From positions 1 through 64,000 of the forward strand of contig DASQDI010000119.1 in the NCBI GenBank assembly GCA_035634255.1: 64,000 bases of DNA. Direction: 5' to 3'. How positions within the stretch are numbered: the first letter of the stretch is position 1; every line of letters starts with the position of its first letter. A program made the position numbers and the translations under genes. Shown in pieces: positions 27,093-36,397 of this stretch. The notes beneath the pieces were generated by a model. The model was not told the origin of the DNA, made no database searches, and saw only the letters and a list, made by a program, of their open reading frames with translations. The stretch is from DATLMR01 sp035634255 (GTDB lineage: Bacteria > Acidobacteriota > Blastocatellia > UBA7656).

Positions 27093-28964
27093 CTACTTAC
27101 TCACCACGCCCTTGCCTTCTACTACAGTGAGCACGCGGTCGACGCCGGGGACGCTGACCGTCTCCAGAGCGCCGCCCGGCCATCTTATTTCGAGCTTATC
27201 GACTTTCGTAAACGGGCCCAGGCCGAAGTGCAGGCGCGCGTCGTTGTTCGACGAGAAGCTCGCGCCGCTGATCACGTCGAGGCGCTGGCGCACCTTGCCC
27301 GTCGTCACGTAAGCTATCGCGCCCGAGGCGTCTTTCGGGCTCTTCTTCCCCACGTCCCCCACGAGTTTCAGGCTGAGCCAGTGGCCCGACGATTTAGTCA
27401 CGTTCCTGAGCACGGTCGGCGCGACGTCCATGTTGTTGAGCACGGTGTCGAGGCGCCCGTCCCCGTCGAGGTCGCCGATGGCGAGGCCGCGCGCGGGGAC
27501 CGCGATGGCGAGGCCGCTGCCGGGGGCCGCCGCCACGCGCTCGAATTTCCCCGTGCCGAGATTACGAAAGAGCACGGCCTGCTGAAAGTAGCTCGTGCCC
27601 CATTGCTGCGCGTCGACTCCCGGATACACATGGCCGTTGGCGACGAAGATGTCTTTCCACCCGTCGTTGTCGTAGTCGATGAAGCCCGTGCCCCAGCCCA
27701 GGAAAGGCATGGTCGGCTCCCCGTGGCCCGAGGGGAAGGTCACGTCCACGAAATTGCCCTCGCCGTCGTTGTGGTAGAGCGTGTTCGAGTCGTCCGAAAA
27801 GTTCGTGACATAGAAATCGACCCGCCCGTCGTTGTCGTAATCGCCGATCCCCAGCCCCATGCCCGCCTGCTCTCGCCCGTTCTCGTTCAGAGCCACGCCC
27901 GAAGGGTAGCCCAACTCCTCGAACGTCCCGTCGCCCTTGTTTATGTAAAGCTGTTTCGGGGTCGAATCGTTGACGACGATGATGTCCAGCAGGTCGTCAT
28001 CGTCCGCATGGATGAAGGCGGAAGAGAAGCCGTAATACTTGTTCGGGTCGGTCACGCCGGCCCTCTCGCTCACGTCCTCGAACGTGCCGTCGGGCTTCTG
28101 GCGGTAGAGCGTGTCGCCCTCGCCCTTCAGCCCCCGCGGGCCGCACAGTACCGCGATGCCCCGGAAGGTGCAGAAGTTCAGGCCGATATTCGCGGACTTA
28201 TTCGCCTGCTTGACCGCCTCCGAAGGGTTCGGCGGCAGGTTGTTCAGATCGAAGTCGAGGTAGCCGGGGACGAAGAGGTCGAGCCGCCCGTCTTCGTCGT
28301 AATCTCCGAAACTCGCCCCCGTGCTCCAGCCCTTCCGCGCCACGCCCACCTTCTCCGCAACGTCCGTGAACGTCCCGTCCCCGTTGTTGCGGTAGAGCCG
28401 CGAGACCCCGTAGTTGCCGACGTAGAGGTCGGAGTTCCCGTCGTTGTTGTAGTCTCCGACGGCGACGCCCATGCCCCACCGGTCGTTGGAGACCCCGGCC
28501 TTCTCGGTCACGTCTTCGAACTGCCAGTTGCCGAGGTTGCGGTAGAGGGCCGCTTTGGGAGCCTTCTCCTTGCCCTGAAAGGCGGCGAAGGTCGAGCCGT
28601 TGAGCAGGTAAACGTCGGGGCGGCCATCGTTGTCGTAGTCGAATATCGCGACCCCCGACCCCGGAGCTTCGAGGATGTAATCCTTATCCGGCCCGCCGGA
28701 GCGGTGCCTGAAATTCGACATGGCCGTCCGCGCCGTTATGTCTTCAAAGACGACCGGCGCTTTCGGGTCGGTGATGCCCACCGTCCGCCGCGAAGTGTAG
28801 ACGCGCGCCGCTCCGGTCGAGACTCCGCCCGCGCTCTCCTGCGGTTGCGGGGCGGGCGTCTGCGCCAAGAAGGCTCCGGGCAGGGCCAGCAGGAGGCAGG
28901 CCGAATTGATTAGGAGCGCGCCGAGCTTGCGGGCGCGCGCGCGATTTGATCGAAACATATTCAT
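27093..28964 (-). CDS. Exported CRTAC1-family FG-GAP/VCBS repeat protein
   Basis: A 623-residue secreted or outer-surface protein. A signal peptide (about 1-34) is followed by about eight FG-GAP/VCBS blades containing calcium-binding loops of the form DYDNDGRPDVY, which predict a beta-propeller. The C-terminal ASPIC/UnbV-like domain is the stretch with FSSNNDARLHFGLG and EIRWPGG. The family is abundant in Acidobacteriota and Planctomycetota; its role is unproven but probably adhesion or polymer binding. It follows a homologue on the same strand (98-bp gap) and ends at a repeat element. Confidence 0.88.
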   Translation of the reverse strand: MNMFRSNRARARKLGALLINSACLLLALPGAFLAQTPAPQPQESAGGVSTGAARVYTSRRTVGITDPKAPVVFEDITARTAMSNFRHRSGGPDKDYILEAPGSGVAIFDYDNDGRPDVYLLNGSTFAAFQGKEKAPKAALYRNLGNWQFEDVTEKAGVSNDRWGMGVAVGDYNNDGNSDLYVGNYGVSRLYRNNGDGTFTDVAEKVGVARKGWSTGASFGDYDEDGRLDLFVPGYLDFDLNNLPPNPSEAVKQANKSANIGLNFCTFRGIAVLCGPRGLKGEGDTLYRQKPDGTFEDVSERAGVTDPNKYYGFSSAFIHADDDDLLDIIVVNDSTPKQLYINKGDGTFEELGYPSGVALNENGREQAGMGLGIGDYDNDGRVDFYVTNFSDDSNTLYHNDGEGNFVDVTFPSGHGEPTMPFLGWGTGFIDYDNDGWKDIFVANGHVYPGVDAQQWGTSYFQQAVLFRNLGTGKFERVAAAPGSGLAIAVPARGLAIGDLDGDGRLDTVLNNMDVAPTVLRNVTKSSGHWLSLKLVGDVGKKSPKDASGAIAYVTTGKVRQRLDVISGASFSSNNDARLHFGLGPFTKVDKLEIRWPGGALETVSVPGVDRVLTVVEGKGVVSK

Positions 28965-29062
28965 AAATCTCGGATGCTTGATGTTTGTAGGTTCGATGTT
29001 ATCAGCTATGGGCTCGAAATGTCAGCCGCCCGTGGATCGATTCCGCCTATCCTCGTCGATTC

Positions 29063-30871
29063 TCACTTCTCCGTGATCGTGTGATAGCGGTCCACGGCAA
29101 GGTTCTCGACGACCTGCGAGCCCCTGCCCGGCCAGCGCACCTCTACGGACCTGACGCTCGCCGCCGGCCCCAGCCCCACGAGGATGCGGGCGTCGTTTGA
29201 CGAAAGGTAGCTGCCGGCGCTCATCACGTCGTAGACCCTCTTCCGCCCCGCCCCATCGGTCACTACGACGCGCGCCCCGAGGCCGTTGCGGTTCGACTTC
29301 ACGCCCGCGAGCGACAGCCCGAGCCACCGGTTCTTCGTGTCATTCTTCCCGCCATTCTTCGCGTCATTTTTCGCGCCATCGTTGCGAAGAACGATGGGAG
29401 AGCCTCCGCACACGGCTATCACTATGTCGATGTCCCCGTCGTTGTCGATGTCGCCCGTCGCGGCCCCGCGAGCCGACATGGGCGTGTTGAAGGTCGGCCC
29501 GGCTGAAGAAGAGACGTTGACGAAAGCCTTGCCCGTGTTGCGCATCAACAGAGGCGGCTGCCTGTGCTTGAGGTAACTGGAAGTCTTCTCAATCGTGTCG
29601 AGCACGTGGCCCTGAGATACGAATATGTCCCGCAGCCCGTCGTTGTCGATGTCGATAAACCGCGTGCCCCAGCCCGAGTAGAGCAGGGTGATCTGCCCGA
29701 CCCCCAGAGTGTTGGTGACGTAAGAGAAGGTCTCGTCTCCGTTGTTTTGATAGAGCGGGTAAGTCTCGTTCGAAAGGGCCGTGATGAAGATGTCCGGGTG
29801 CCCGTCCTCGTCGAAGTCCGCCGCGTCTACCCCCATGCCCGCGAAGGTCTTGCCGTTCTCGTCATAGCCGACGCCGGCGGGCAGGGCTATGTCTTCAAAA
29901 GTGCCGTCGCCCAGATTGCGGTAAAGCGACTGGCGCACGCTGTCGTTAGCCACGACGATGTCGGTCCACCCGTCGCCGTCGAAATCGGCGAAGGCCACCC
30001 CCAGCCCCTTGCCTTCCGGGTCCGCGATTCTGGCCGCCCGGCTCACGTCCTCGAACGTGCCGTCGGCCCTCTGCCTGTAGAGCGCGTTGGGGGCCCCCTT
30101 GAAGTTGTCGGGGTGGCAGTAGGCGCGGAAGCCGGGCCTGTTGTCTCCGCAATAGATCGAGCCCTTCTCGAAGTCCCATTCCATGTAGCGGACGACGAAG
30201 AGGTCGAGCCGCCCGTCGCGGTCGTAATCGAGCCACCCGGCGCTGGTCGACCACCCCGAGTCGGAGAGGCCCGCTCGCTTCGTCACGTTCGCGAAGGTGC
30301 CGTCCCCGTTGTTGCGGTAGAGCGATTGCCCCCCGTACCCCGTGACGAAGAGGTCCGCGCGCCCGTCGTTGTCGTAATCGCCGGCGGCCGCCCCCATGCT
30401 GTAGCCCTCGCCCTTGACCCCCGCGCGCTCCGTCACGTCTTCGAAGGTGCCGTCTGGCCTCTGGCGGTAGAGGCGGTTCCAGTACCTCGGGTCGTGCTTA
30501 TCGGGCATCGCGCCCTTCGGCATGGGGTCTTCAATCTGCGCCCCGTTCGTGAAGAATAGGTCGAGCCGCCCGTCATTATCGTAATCGAGCATCGCCACGC
30601 CCGCGCCCATAGCCTCAGGCAGGTACTTCTGCGAGGTCGCGGAGGCATTGTGCCTGAAGCCGATGCCCGACTGCGCGGTGAAGTCCGTGAAGGTGACCGG
30701 GGAGGCCGCCTGCGGGGCCGAAGGCGGCGGTGCTTTCAGTGACTACCCGCTGCAGTACGAGCGGCCGGACCTCTGTTTGCCCGGCTGCTGCGCGTCCTGA
30801 GCACGGGTGAGCGAGCCGCCGACCGCGACGCACAGCGCCACCCATACTATGGCCCAAATGAAAGTTCTCAT
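29063..30871 (-). pseudogene. CRTAC1-family protein interrupted by an in-frame TAG
   Basis: A reading frame with a signal peptide starts at ATG 30871 (MRTFIWAIVWVALCVAVGG). It runs to a TAG at 30743-30745 (codon 43), then continues in the same frame to 29063. The codons after the TAG encode the family's usual start of the mature protein (SPVTFTDFTAQSGIGFRHNA), then FG-GAP/VCBS repeats (DYDNDGRLDLFF) and an ASPIC/UnbV C-terminus. The next ATG, at 30610, would give 515 residues without a signal peptide. So either a single nonsense change has disabled export, the codon is read through, or the base is a sequence error. The rest of the frame looks intact, implying a recent event. Upstream, 30872-31198 is gene-free and shared with the divergent TonB receptor. 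Confidence 0.75.
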
Positions 30872-31048
30872 ATGAAGGCTTATAGCTTAGCCTATTCCGC
30901 GCCTCTTTGCATGTCGGCCGGCCGCTTCGACCTGCTCTAAGTCTTGATGACAAACGGAGTTCGCCTTTTTCTGACCTCCAAATCGGATTGACACGGCGCG
31001 GTGCAGTATATTAGACTCGCGCCGATTCATTATATTGCGGCATTCTTT

Positions 31049-31097
31049 AATCGCTCCCAGGTTAAAAGGCTGAAACCCGGAAGACCTGGGAGCGATT
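31049..31097. promoter_or_regulatory. 14-bp perfect inverted repeat in the TonB-receptor leader
   Basis: AATCGCTCCCAGGT (31049-31062) and ACCTGGGAGCGATT (31084-31097) form a perfect 14-bp stem with a 21-nt loop, about 100 nt upstream of the TonB receptor. There is no U-tract. It could be an operator between the divergent genes or a leader hairpin. A TTGACA at 30988-30993 lies upstream, but without a well-spaced -10. Confidence 0.5.
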
Positions 31098-31183
31098 CGT
31101 AAGCAGACCCACACGGATTGTTTGTAGTTAACTTCGACGCTCAATAAGGGAATTGAAGAAAGCGGCTAAAAAAGCCGACTCAC

Positions 31184-31196
31184 TGTGAGGCTCACA
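31184..31196 (+). promoter_or_regulatory. Palindrome overlapping the TonB-receptor translation start region
   Basis: TGTGAG-G-CTCACA is a perfect dyad ending 2 nt before the ATG, where the ribosome-binding site should be. A small hairpin (CGGCT/AGCCG) lies just upstream. Repression at the DNA or mRNA level is possible. The half-sites are only one base apart, so it is not a CRP-type site. Confidence 0.4.
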
Positions 31197-31198
31197 AT

Positions 31199-34100
31199 AT
31201 GACGAAACATTGTAAGAGGCCCATGCTCTCTGCATGGATAAGTGTCCTTGCTTTGGTCCTCGTCCTCGTCTCTCCCGCATCCGCTCAGTCCAACAAAGGA
31301 ACCATAGTAGGTACCGTCACCGACCCGAGTGGTGCCGTGGTTTCCGGCGCGACTGTCACGGTGACCAACGTCAACACGAACGCGGAGCGGACTGTGATGA
31401 CAGGCGATGACGGAACGTATACCGTGCCGTTGCTCGACATCGGCAATTACAAGGTGGCGGTCTCGGCCCCAGGCTTTCAGACCGTCACCCGCGAAAATAT
31501 AACTTTACAGATATCTGACCGGCTGCCGGTCGACGTGGAGCTTCAGGTCGGGAGCGGCGCGGGTGAGACCGTGACGGTCACGGCCGAGGCCCCGATCATT
31601 CAGACGGAGTCGAGCGAGCGCGGCAGCGTCATCACGGGCCGCGAGGTGACTGAACTGCCCCTGTCGGGCCGCAACTTCACCCAGCTCGCGACCCTCACGC
31701 CGGGCGTCTCCCGCGTGACGATAGGGACGCTCAGCGACGCGCGCGCCAACAACAACGGGGACCCGAACGCGGGCGGCCAGGGCCCCGGCGGCGGCGACCC
31801 CAGAGGCTCGACCGAGTCCGCCCGCTTCGCGCGGTCGGGCGGGGCCGTCCTCTCGGCCAACGGCCAGAGGCCGACCAACAACAACTTCTCCGTCGACGGC
31901 GTCGACAACAACGAGCCGCAGTTCGGCACCATCGGAGTCTTCGTCAACCCGGACGCCATCGCGGAGTTCAGGGTCACGACCAGCGTCCCCCCCGCCGAGC
32001 TCGGGCGCGCGGGCGGCGCGGTCATCAACACGTCCTTCAAGTCGGGCACCAACGAGTTTCACGGCTCGCTCTACTATTACGGGCAGAACTCGGCGCTCAA
32101 CGCCTACCACCCGATCCTGAAGAGGAACCGGAACGAGGCCCAGGCCAACGGCGCGACCGTCCTGCCGACGAAGGCCGTCCAGCAGATTCACGAGTTCGGC
32201 GGCACCATCGGCGGCCCGATCTTCAGGGACCGAACCTTCTTCTTCTTCGATTACCTCGGGGGGCGTAACAACCTGCCGACGCCCCTGGCCTCCACCGTGC
32301 CTTCGGCCGCGGTCCGCGCGGGCAACTTCTCCGAGTACGCGCGCGCGATCCTCGACCCGCGAACCGGCCAGCCGTTCCCCGGCAACATAGTCCCGCAGAA
32401 CAGGCTGAGCCCGAACGCGAGGGCGTTCTTCAACCTCTTCCCCCTGCCGACGGTCAACATCCTGAACCCGGACCAGTTCAACAACAACTTCTTCGCGCAA
32501 CGCGACGTTCGCGAAGAGATCGACAACTTCGACATCAAGATCGACCACCGGCTGTCGGCCAACAACTCTCTGTCGGGCCGCTACAGCTACCAGGACAACG
32601 CGAACGTCCGCGGCTCGTTCTTCGAGCAGGTCCCGGCCGGGTTCGGCGCGGGCAACGAAGTCAACAACACGCGGCAGGTCGTCATCACCGACACGCACTC
32701 GTTCAGCCCGACGGTCCTCAACGATTTCCGGTTCGGCTTCACCAAGATCGACATCGGGATCCTCAACTGCGGGATCGGCGGCGCATGCGGCATCAGCGAG
32801 AGCTTCTCGTCCGACCTCGGCATCCCGAACACCAACGACGGCTCCTTCGAGCAGTCGGGCTCGATACTGGTCGGAGGCTTCGGCAACGGGTTCGTCGAGT
32901 TCGCCGGGGACGGCGGCCCCTTCATCGTCAACAGCAAGAACCCTTACTTCGCCGACACCCTCACGGTCATCAAGGGCAACCACACATGGAAGGTCGGCGG
33001 GGAGATGCGCCTGCGTTACCTCGAAACGATTGACGGCGGGCGCACGGGCGGACTCAAGGGCAACCTCTCCTACGCGGACAACGGCCCGGCCACCGGCGCG
33101 AACCCGAACTGCCCTCCGGGCTCGGGCACACCCGCGGCCTGCTTCGTCGATTCCAACGGGATACCTTTCGGGGGGACGGGCAACGCGCTCGCCAACATCC
33201 TGCTCGGGGTGCCCGCGCTTCAGACCTTCCGCGGCAGCGTCCCCGGCGGGGCGTTCAACCTCCGCTCGCAGGAGTACGGCCTCTTCATCCAGGACGACTG
33301 GAAGGTCAGCGACAGGCTGACCCTCAACCTCGGCCTGCGTTATGACCTCTTCCCGTCGGCGACCGAAGCGGACGGACGGCTCGGCAACTTCAGCATCGAT
33401 GAGCGCCGCGTCCTCCTCGCGGACGGCGGCGGCGACCGCCTGATCGAGACCGACAAGAACAATTTCGGGCCGCGCATCGGCTTCGCTTACGCCATCGGGC
33501 CCGAGAAGACGATGGTCGTGCGCGGGGGCTACGGCCTGCTCTACACGCTGGACGCGACCGACCGGCCGCCCCTGGTGCAGAACCCGCCCTTCACCAACAG
33601 CGTCGGGTTCAATCAGGCTTTCGACGCCTCGACGCCCCGGAGCGTCTTCAACCTCGACACCGGCCCGCCCGACGTCCCGACCGTCGACCCGAATAACATC
33701 CCGCAGGCGGTCAGGGTCTTTTACGCGGACCCCGAGCAGAAGATCGCCTCCGTCCACCAGTTCAACCTAGGTATTCAGTGGCAGTTCACTCAGGACCTCG
33801 CGCTCGACATCGGCTACGTCGGCAACCGTTCGAGGAACCTTCTGGCCACCCGCGACATCGGGGGCGGCGGCACGGCTCAGGCCCGCAACACTCTGGGCCA
33901 GTTCATCGCCGCCAGCGCCTACGAGAACAGGGCGTCGGCCCAGTACGACGCTTTGCAGGTCCAGTTGCAGAAGCGCCTGTCTCACAACGTTCAGGGGCAG
34001 ATCTCCTACACCTGGAGCCACAACATCGATGACTCGACGGGCGTGTTCGCCGGGATCGGCGAAGGGCGCGGCTCGATAGGCGGCCCGCAGAACCCGTTCT

Positions 34101-34675
34101 GCCTCCGCTGCGAGCGCGGCAACTCGTCCCTCGACGTTCGGCACCTGTTGAACGCGAGCGCCATCGTCGACGTGCCGTTCGGCAAGGGGCAGCGATTCTT
34201 CAGCTCGAACGCGACGGCCGACAAGATCATCGGGGGCATCCAGTTGAACTTCATCGTGACGGGCCGCTCCGGCTACCCGTTCACGGTCGTTGACGGCAAC
34301 AACGGGAGCCGCCGCGCGACGCAGATCGGTGACCCGTTCCAGAACGTTCCGGCCGGGCGCTTCCTCAACCCCGCGGCATTCAGCGGGGGGGAGAACGTGG
34401 TCGTCAACGACGCCGGCACGGTGATCGCCTTCGGCTCGCTCGGGCGCAACACGTTCAGGGGGCCGAGCTTCTTCCGCACGGACATGTCCCTGTTCAAGAA
34501 CACGGGCATCACCGAACGGATCAAGACCCAGATAGGCATTGAGTTCTTCAACCTGTTCAACCAGGCGACGTTCACGGTGCCGAACAACAACTTCAGGGAT
34601 GTCGGCTCGTTCGGGCGATTCGACGCGGCTCTGCCCGGACGTGTCATCCAGTACCGCGCGAAGATTCTTTTCTAA
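31199..34675 (+). CDS. TonB-dependent receptor with CarboxypepD-like N-terminal domain (Oar type)
   Basis: A 1158-residue outer-membrane receptor. Signal peptide 1-30 (ends ASAQ), then a carboxypeptidase-regulatory-like beta-sandwich at about 35-115 (GTIVGTVTDPSGAVVSGATV), a plug domain at about 125-290 (ELPLSGRNFTQLATLTPGV), and a 22-stranded barrel with NLGLRYD and a C-terminal aromatic-rich strand. No SusD homologue accompanies it, as is usual for acidobacterial Oar-type receptors. Being first in a run of starch genes, it probably takes up maltodextrins (inference). Two terminators follow, so it is a separate transcript from the TPR genes. Confidence 0.9.
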   Translation: MTKHCKRPMLSAWISVLALVLVLVSPASAQSNKGTIVGTVTDPSGAVVSGATVTVTNVNTNAERTVMTGDDGTYTVPLLDIGNYKVAVSAPGFQTVTRENITLQISDRLPVDVELQVGSGAGETVTVTAEAPIIQTESSERGSVITGREVTELPLSGRNFTQLATLTPGVSRVTIGTLSDARANNNGDPNAGGQGPGGGDPRGSTESARFARSGGAVLSANGQRPTNNNFSVDGVDNNEPQFGTIGVFVNPDAIAEFRVTTSVPPAELGRAGGAVINTSFKSGTNEFHGSLYYYGQNSALNAYHPILKRNRNEAQANGATVLPTKAVQQIHEFGGTIGGPIFRDRTFFFFDYLGGRNNLPTPLASTVPSAAVRAGNFSEYARAILDPRTGQPFPGNIVPQNRLSPNARAFFNLFPLPTVNILNPDQFNNNFFAQRDVREEIDNFDIKIDHRLSANNSLSGRYSYQDNANVRGSFFEQVPAGFGAGNEVNNTRQVVITDTHSFSPTVLNDFRFGFTKIDIGILNCGIGGACGISESFSSDLGIPNTNDGSFEQSGSILVGGFGNGFVEFAGDGGPFIVNSKNPYFADTLTVIKGNHTWKVGGEMRLRYLETIDGGRTGGLKGNLSYADNGPATGANPNCPPGSGTPAACFVDSNGIPFGGTGNALANILLGVPALQTFRGSVPGGAFNLRSQEYGLFIQDDWKVSDRLTLNLGLRYDLFPSATEADGRLGNFSIDERRVLLADGGGDRLIETDKNNFGPRIGFAYAIGPEKTMVVRGGYGLLYTLDATDRPPLVQNPPFTNSVGFNQAFDASTPRSVFNLDTGPPDVPTVDPNNIPQAVRVFYADPEQKIASVHQFNLGIQWQFTQDLALDIGYVGNRSRNLLATRDIGGGGTAQARNTLGQFIAASAYENRASAQYDALQVQLQKRLSHNVQGQISYTWSHNIDDSTGVFAGIGEGRGSIGGPQNPFCLRCERGNSSLDVRHLLNASAIVDVPFGKGQRFFSSNATADKIIGGIQLNFIVTGRSGYPFTVVDGNNGSRRATQIGDPFQNVPAGRFLNPAAFSGGENVVVNDAGTVIAFGSLGRNTFRGPSFFRTDMSLFKNTGITERIKTQIGIEFFNLFNQATFTVPNNNFRDVGSFGRFDAALPGRVIQYRAKILF

Positions 34676-34702
34676 AGAAAGATTCTTTCGTTAGCAGTCG
34701 AC

Positions 34703-34737
34703 AGCCTCGGGCCGCGACTCAGGCCCGGCCCGAGGCT
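34703..34737 (+). terminator. First hairpin after the TonB receptor
   Basis: A perfect 11-bp stem (AGCCTCGGGCC 34703-34713, GGCCCGAGGCT 34727-34737) with a 13-nt loop and no U-tract. It lies just before a canonical terminator. Confidence 0.6.
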
Positions 34738-34750
34738 CCCTTCCCGAAGA

Positions 34751-34782
34751 CCGGGCGCGCGTGCCGCCCGGACTTTTTTTTG
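34751..34782 (+). terminator. Intrinsic terminator after the TonB receptor
   Basis: CCGGGCG (34751-34757) pairs with CGCCCGG (34765-34771), then AC and nine T (34774-34782). A textbook intrinsic terminator. Confidence 0.88.
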
Positions 34783-34831
34783 CTAAGATACTTTCCGTTT
34801 CCACCTTTGTTATTTCCGAGTATTTGAAGAT

Positions 34832-36391
34832 ATGGAAGTACGTTTGTTCCTGCTAATCGCGACGATTCCACTCTGCGTGTGCCTCCCGGCTTCCGGCTCA
34901 GCATCCGCTCAGACGCCCGCCCCAGCGGCCTCGCGCTCGCACGTGGAGCGCTTCGCGACGAACGAGGCGCGCGCCGAGAAAGACGAGGCGGATGCCACGG
35001 CCCGTCTGTCGAAGAATCCTAATGACGCCGGAACTCTCAACGTTCGCGCCCGCGCCCGCATGCAGCTCGGGCGTTATCAGGAGGCGCAGGAGGATTTGCG
35101 CCGCGCCGTCACGCTCAACCCATCCAACGCCGACTATCTCGCGAACCTGGGCTACGCCCTTTACAGGCTCGGGCGCGCGGCCGACGCGGTCGCGGCCGAG
35201 CGCGCGGCCCTGAAGCTGGACGCGAACAACTTCACGGCGCACTATCAGCTCGGGCGTTTCCTGCTCCTCGGGGGCGACCCGAAACTCCTCCCCGAAGCCG
35301 CGTCCCACCTCAAGCGCGCCCTTGAGCTTGACCCCCGGCGGTCGGAGGTCCGCTTCGACCTGCTGACGGCCTACCGCGCGCTCGGGGACGCGCCCAACGC
35401 AATCGCCCAGCTCAACCTGTTGCAGGACGCGCGCCCCTCGGACCCCCGCGTCGCATACGCCGAAGCCCTGCTCGCCTCCGACCGGGGAGACATGAACGAA
35501 GCCATAAAAGGGTTCCGCCAGACCCTGACTCTCGACCCGAATCAGTTGGGCGCGCTTCAGGACCTCGGCCTCGCTTACATCAAGCTGAGCAAATGGCCCG
35601 AAGCCATCGAGGCGCTCGCGGACCTCTCGAAGCGGCGGGCGGATTCCGTGGAGGCGGCTTATTTTCATGCCATCGCCCTGTTCAACGCGGGGCGCGCGGC
35701 CGAGGCGGAGAGCGAGACCCGCCGCGCCTTGCGGCTCGAAGCCGGGGCGGCGGCGGCCCACACTCTGCTCGGGATAATTCTGGCCTCGAAAGGCGGGGCC
35801 GACCCCGAGGCCATCGAATCGCTCACGCAGGCCGTGGCGCTCGACCCGAACAGCTTCGACGCGCAGTTCTACCTCGGGAGGGTCCAGTACTCGGCGCTCG
35901 AATACCAGGCGGCGGCGAAGGCGCTCGCGGCGGCGGTCAAACTGAACCCGAAGCACGTGGAGGCCCGCTTCTTCCTGGGCACGGCGCTCGAAGGGGCGGG
36001 GAATTCGGATGCGGCGCTCTCGGAGTATCAGGAGATAGTGCGGCTCGCGCCCGAGTCCGCCTTCGGGCAGACCGGGCTCGGCGCTCTGCTCGTGAAGCAG
36101 GGCAAGCTCAACGAAGCGATCGAGGCGCTCAGGCGCGCGACCTCAATCGACCCCAAGAGCTTCGAAGCTCACTGGGCGCTCGGGCGCGCGCTCGCCCTGG
36201 CCGAGCGGTACCCGGAAGCCATCGAATCTTTTCAGGCGGCGGTCGCCATCATACCCGACCGCTCGGACGCGCATTATCAGCTCGGCCTCGCGCTCAGGCG
36301 CGCGGGCCGCGCGGAAGAGGCCGCGCGCGAATTCAAGATAGTCGAGAAGATCAACGCTGAGTTCCGCGCGCGCTCGCGGAGCATGAACTAG
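34832..36391 (+). CDS. Exported tetratricopeptide-repeat protein
   Basis: A 519-residue protein with a signal peptide (about 1-27) followed by about twelve TPR units across the rest of the chain; examples are YLANLGYALYRLGRAADAVA and AHWALGRALALAERYPEAIE. TPR solenoids mediate protein-protein contacts; the partner is unknown. It begins after the receptor's terminator, and the next TPR gene follows after 6 bp, so the two form a unit with the GH13 gene. The Shine-Dalgarno is weak. Confidence 0.85.
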   Translation: MEVRLFLLIATIPLCVCLPASGSASAQTPAPAASRSHVERFATNEARAEKDEADATARLSKNPNDAGTLNVRARARMQLGRYQEAQEDLRRAVTLNPSNADYLANLGYALYRLGRAADAVAAERAALKLDANNFTAHYQLGRFLLLGGDPKLLPEAASHLKRALELDPRRSEVRFDLLTAYRALGDAPNAIAQLNLLQDARPSDPRVAYAEALLASDRGDMNEAIKGFRQTLTLDPNQLGALQDLGLAYIKLSKWPEAIEALADLSKRRADSVEAAYFHAIALFNAGRAAEAESETRRALRLEAGAAAAHTLLGIILASKGGADPEAIESLTQAVALDPNSFDAQFYLGRVQYSALEYQAAAKALAAAVKLNPKHVEARFFLGTALEGAGNSDAALSEYQEIVRLAPESAFGQTGLGALLVKQGKLNEAIEALRRATSIDPKSFEAHWALGRALALAERYPEAIESFQAAVAIIPDRSDAHYQLGLALRRAGRAEEAAREFKIVEKINAEFRARSRSMN

Positions 36392-36397
36392 AGAATC

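Noticed and set aside
27228..28913. Open frame of 561 codons antisense to the CRTAC1 gene
   Set aside because: Val/Arg-rich mirror of the repeated FG-GAP codons; no domain is recognisable.
31184..31196. CRP-type operator TGTGA...TCACA
   Set aside because: The half-sites are separated by 3 bp rather than 6, so the geometry is wrong for CRP.
31505..33757. Open frame of 750 codons antisense to the TonB receptor
   Set aside because: Same reason: the plus-strand protein has signal peptide, plug and barrel motifs, and the antisense product has no recognisable motif.
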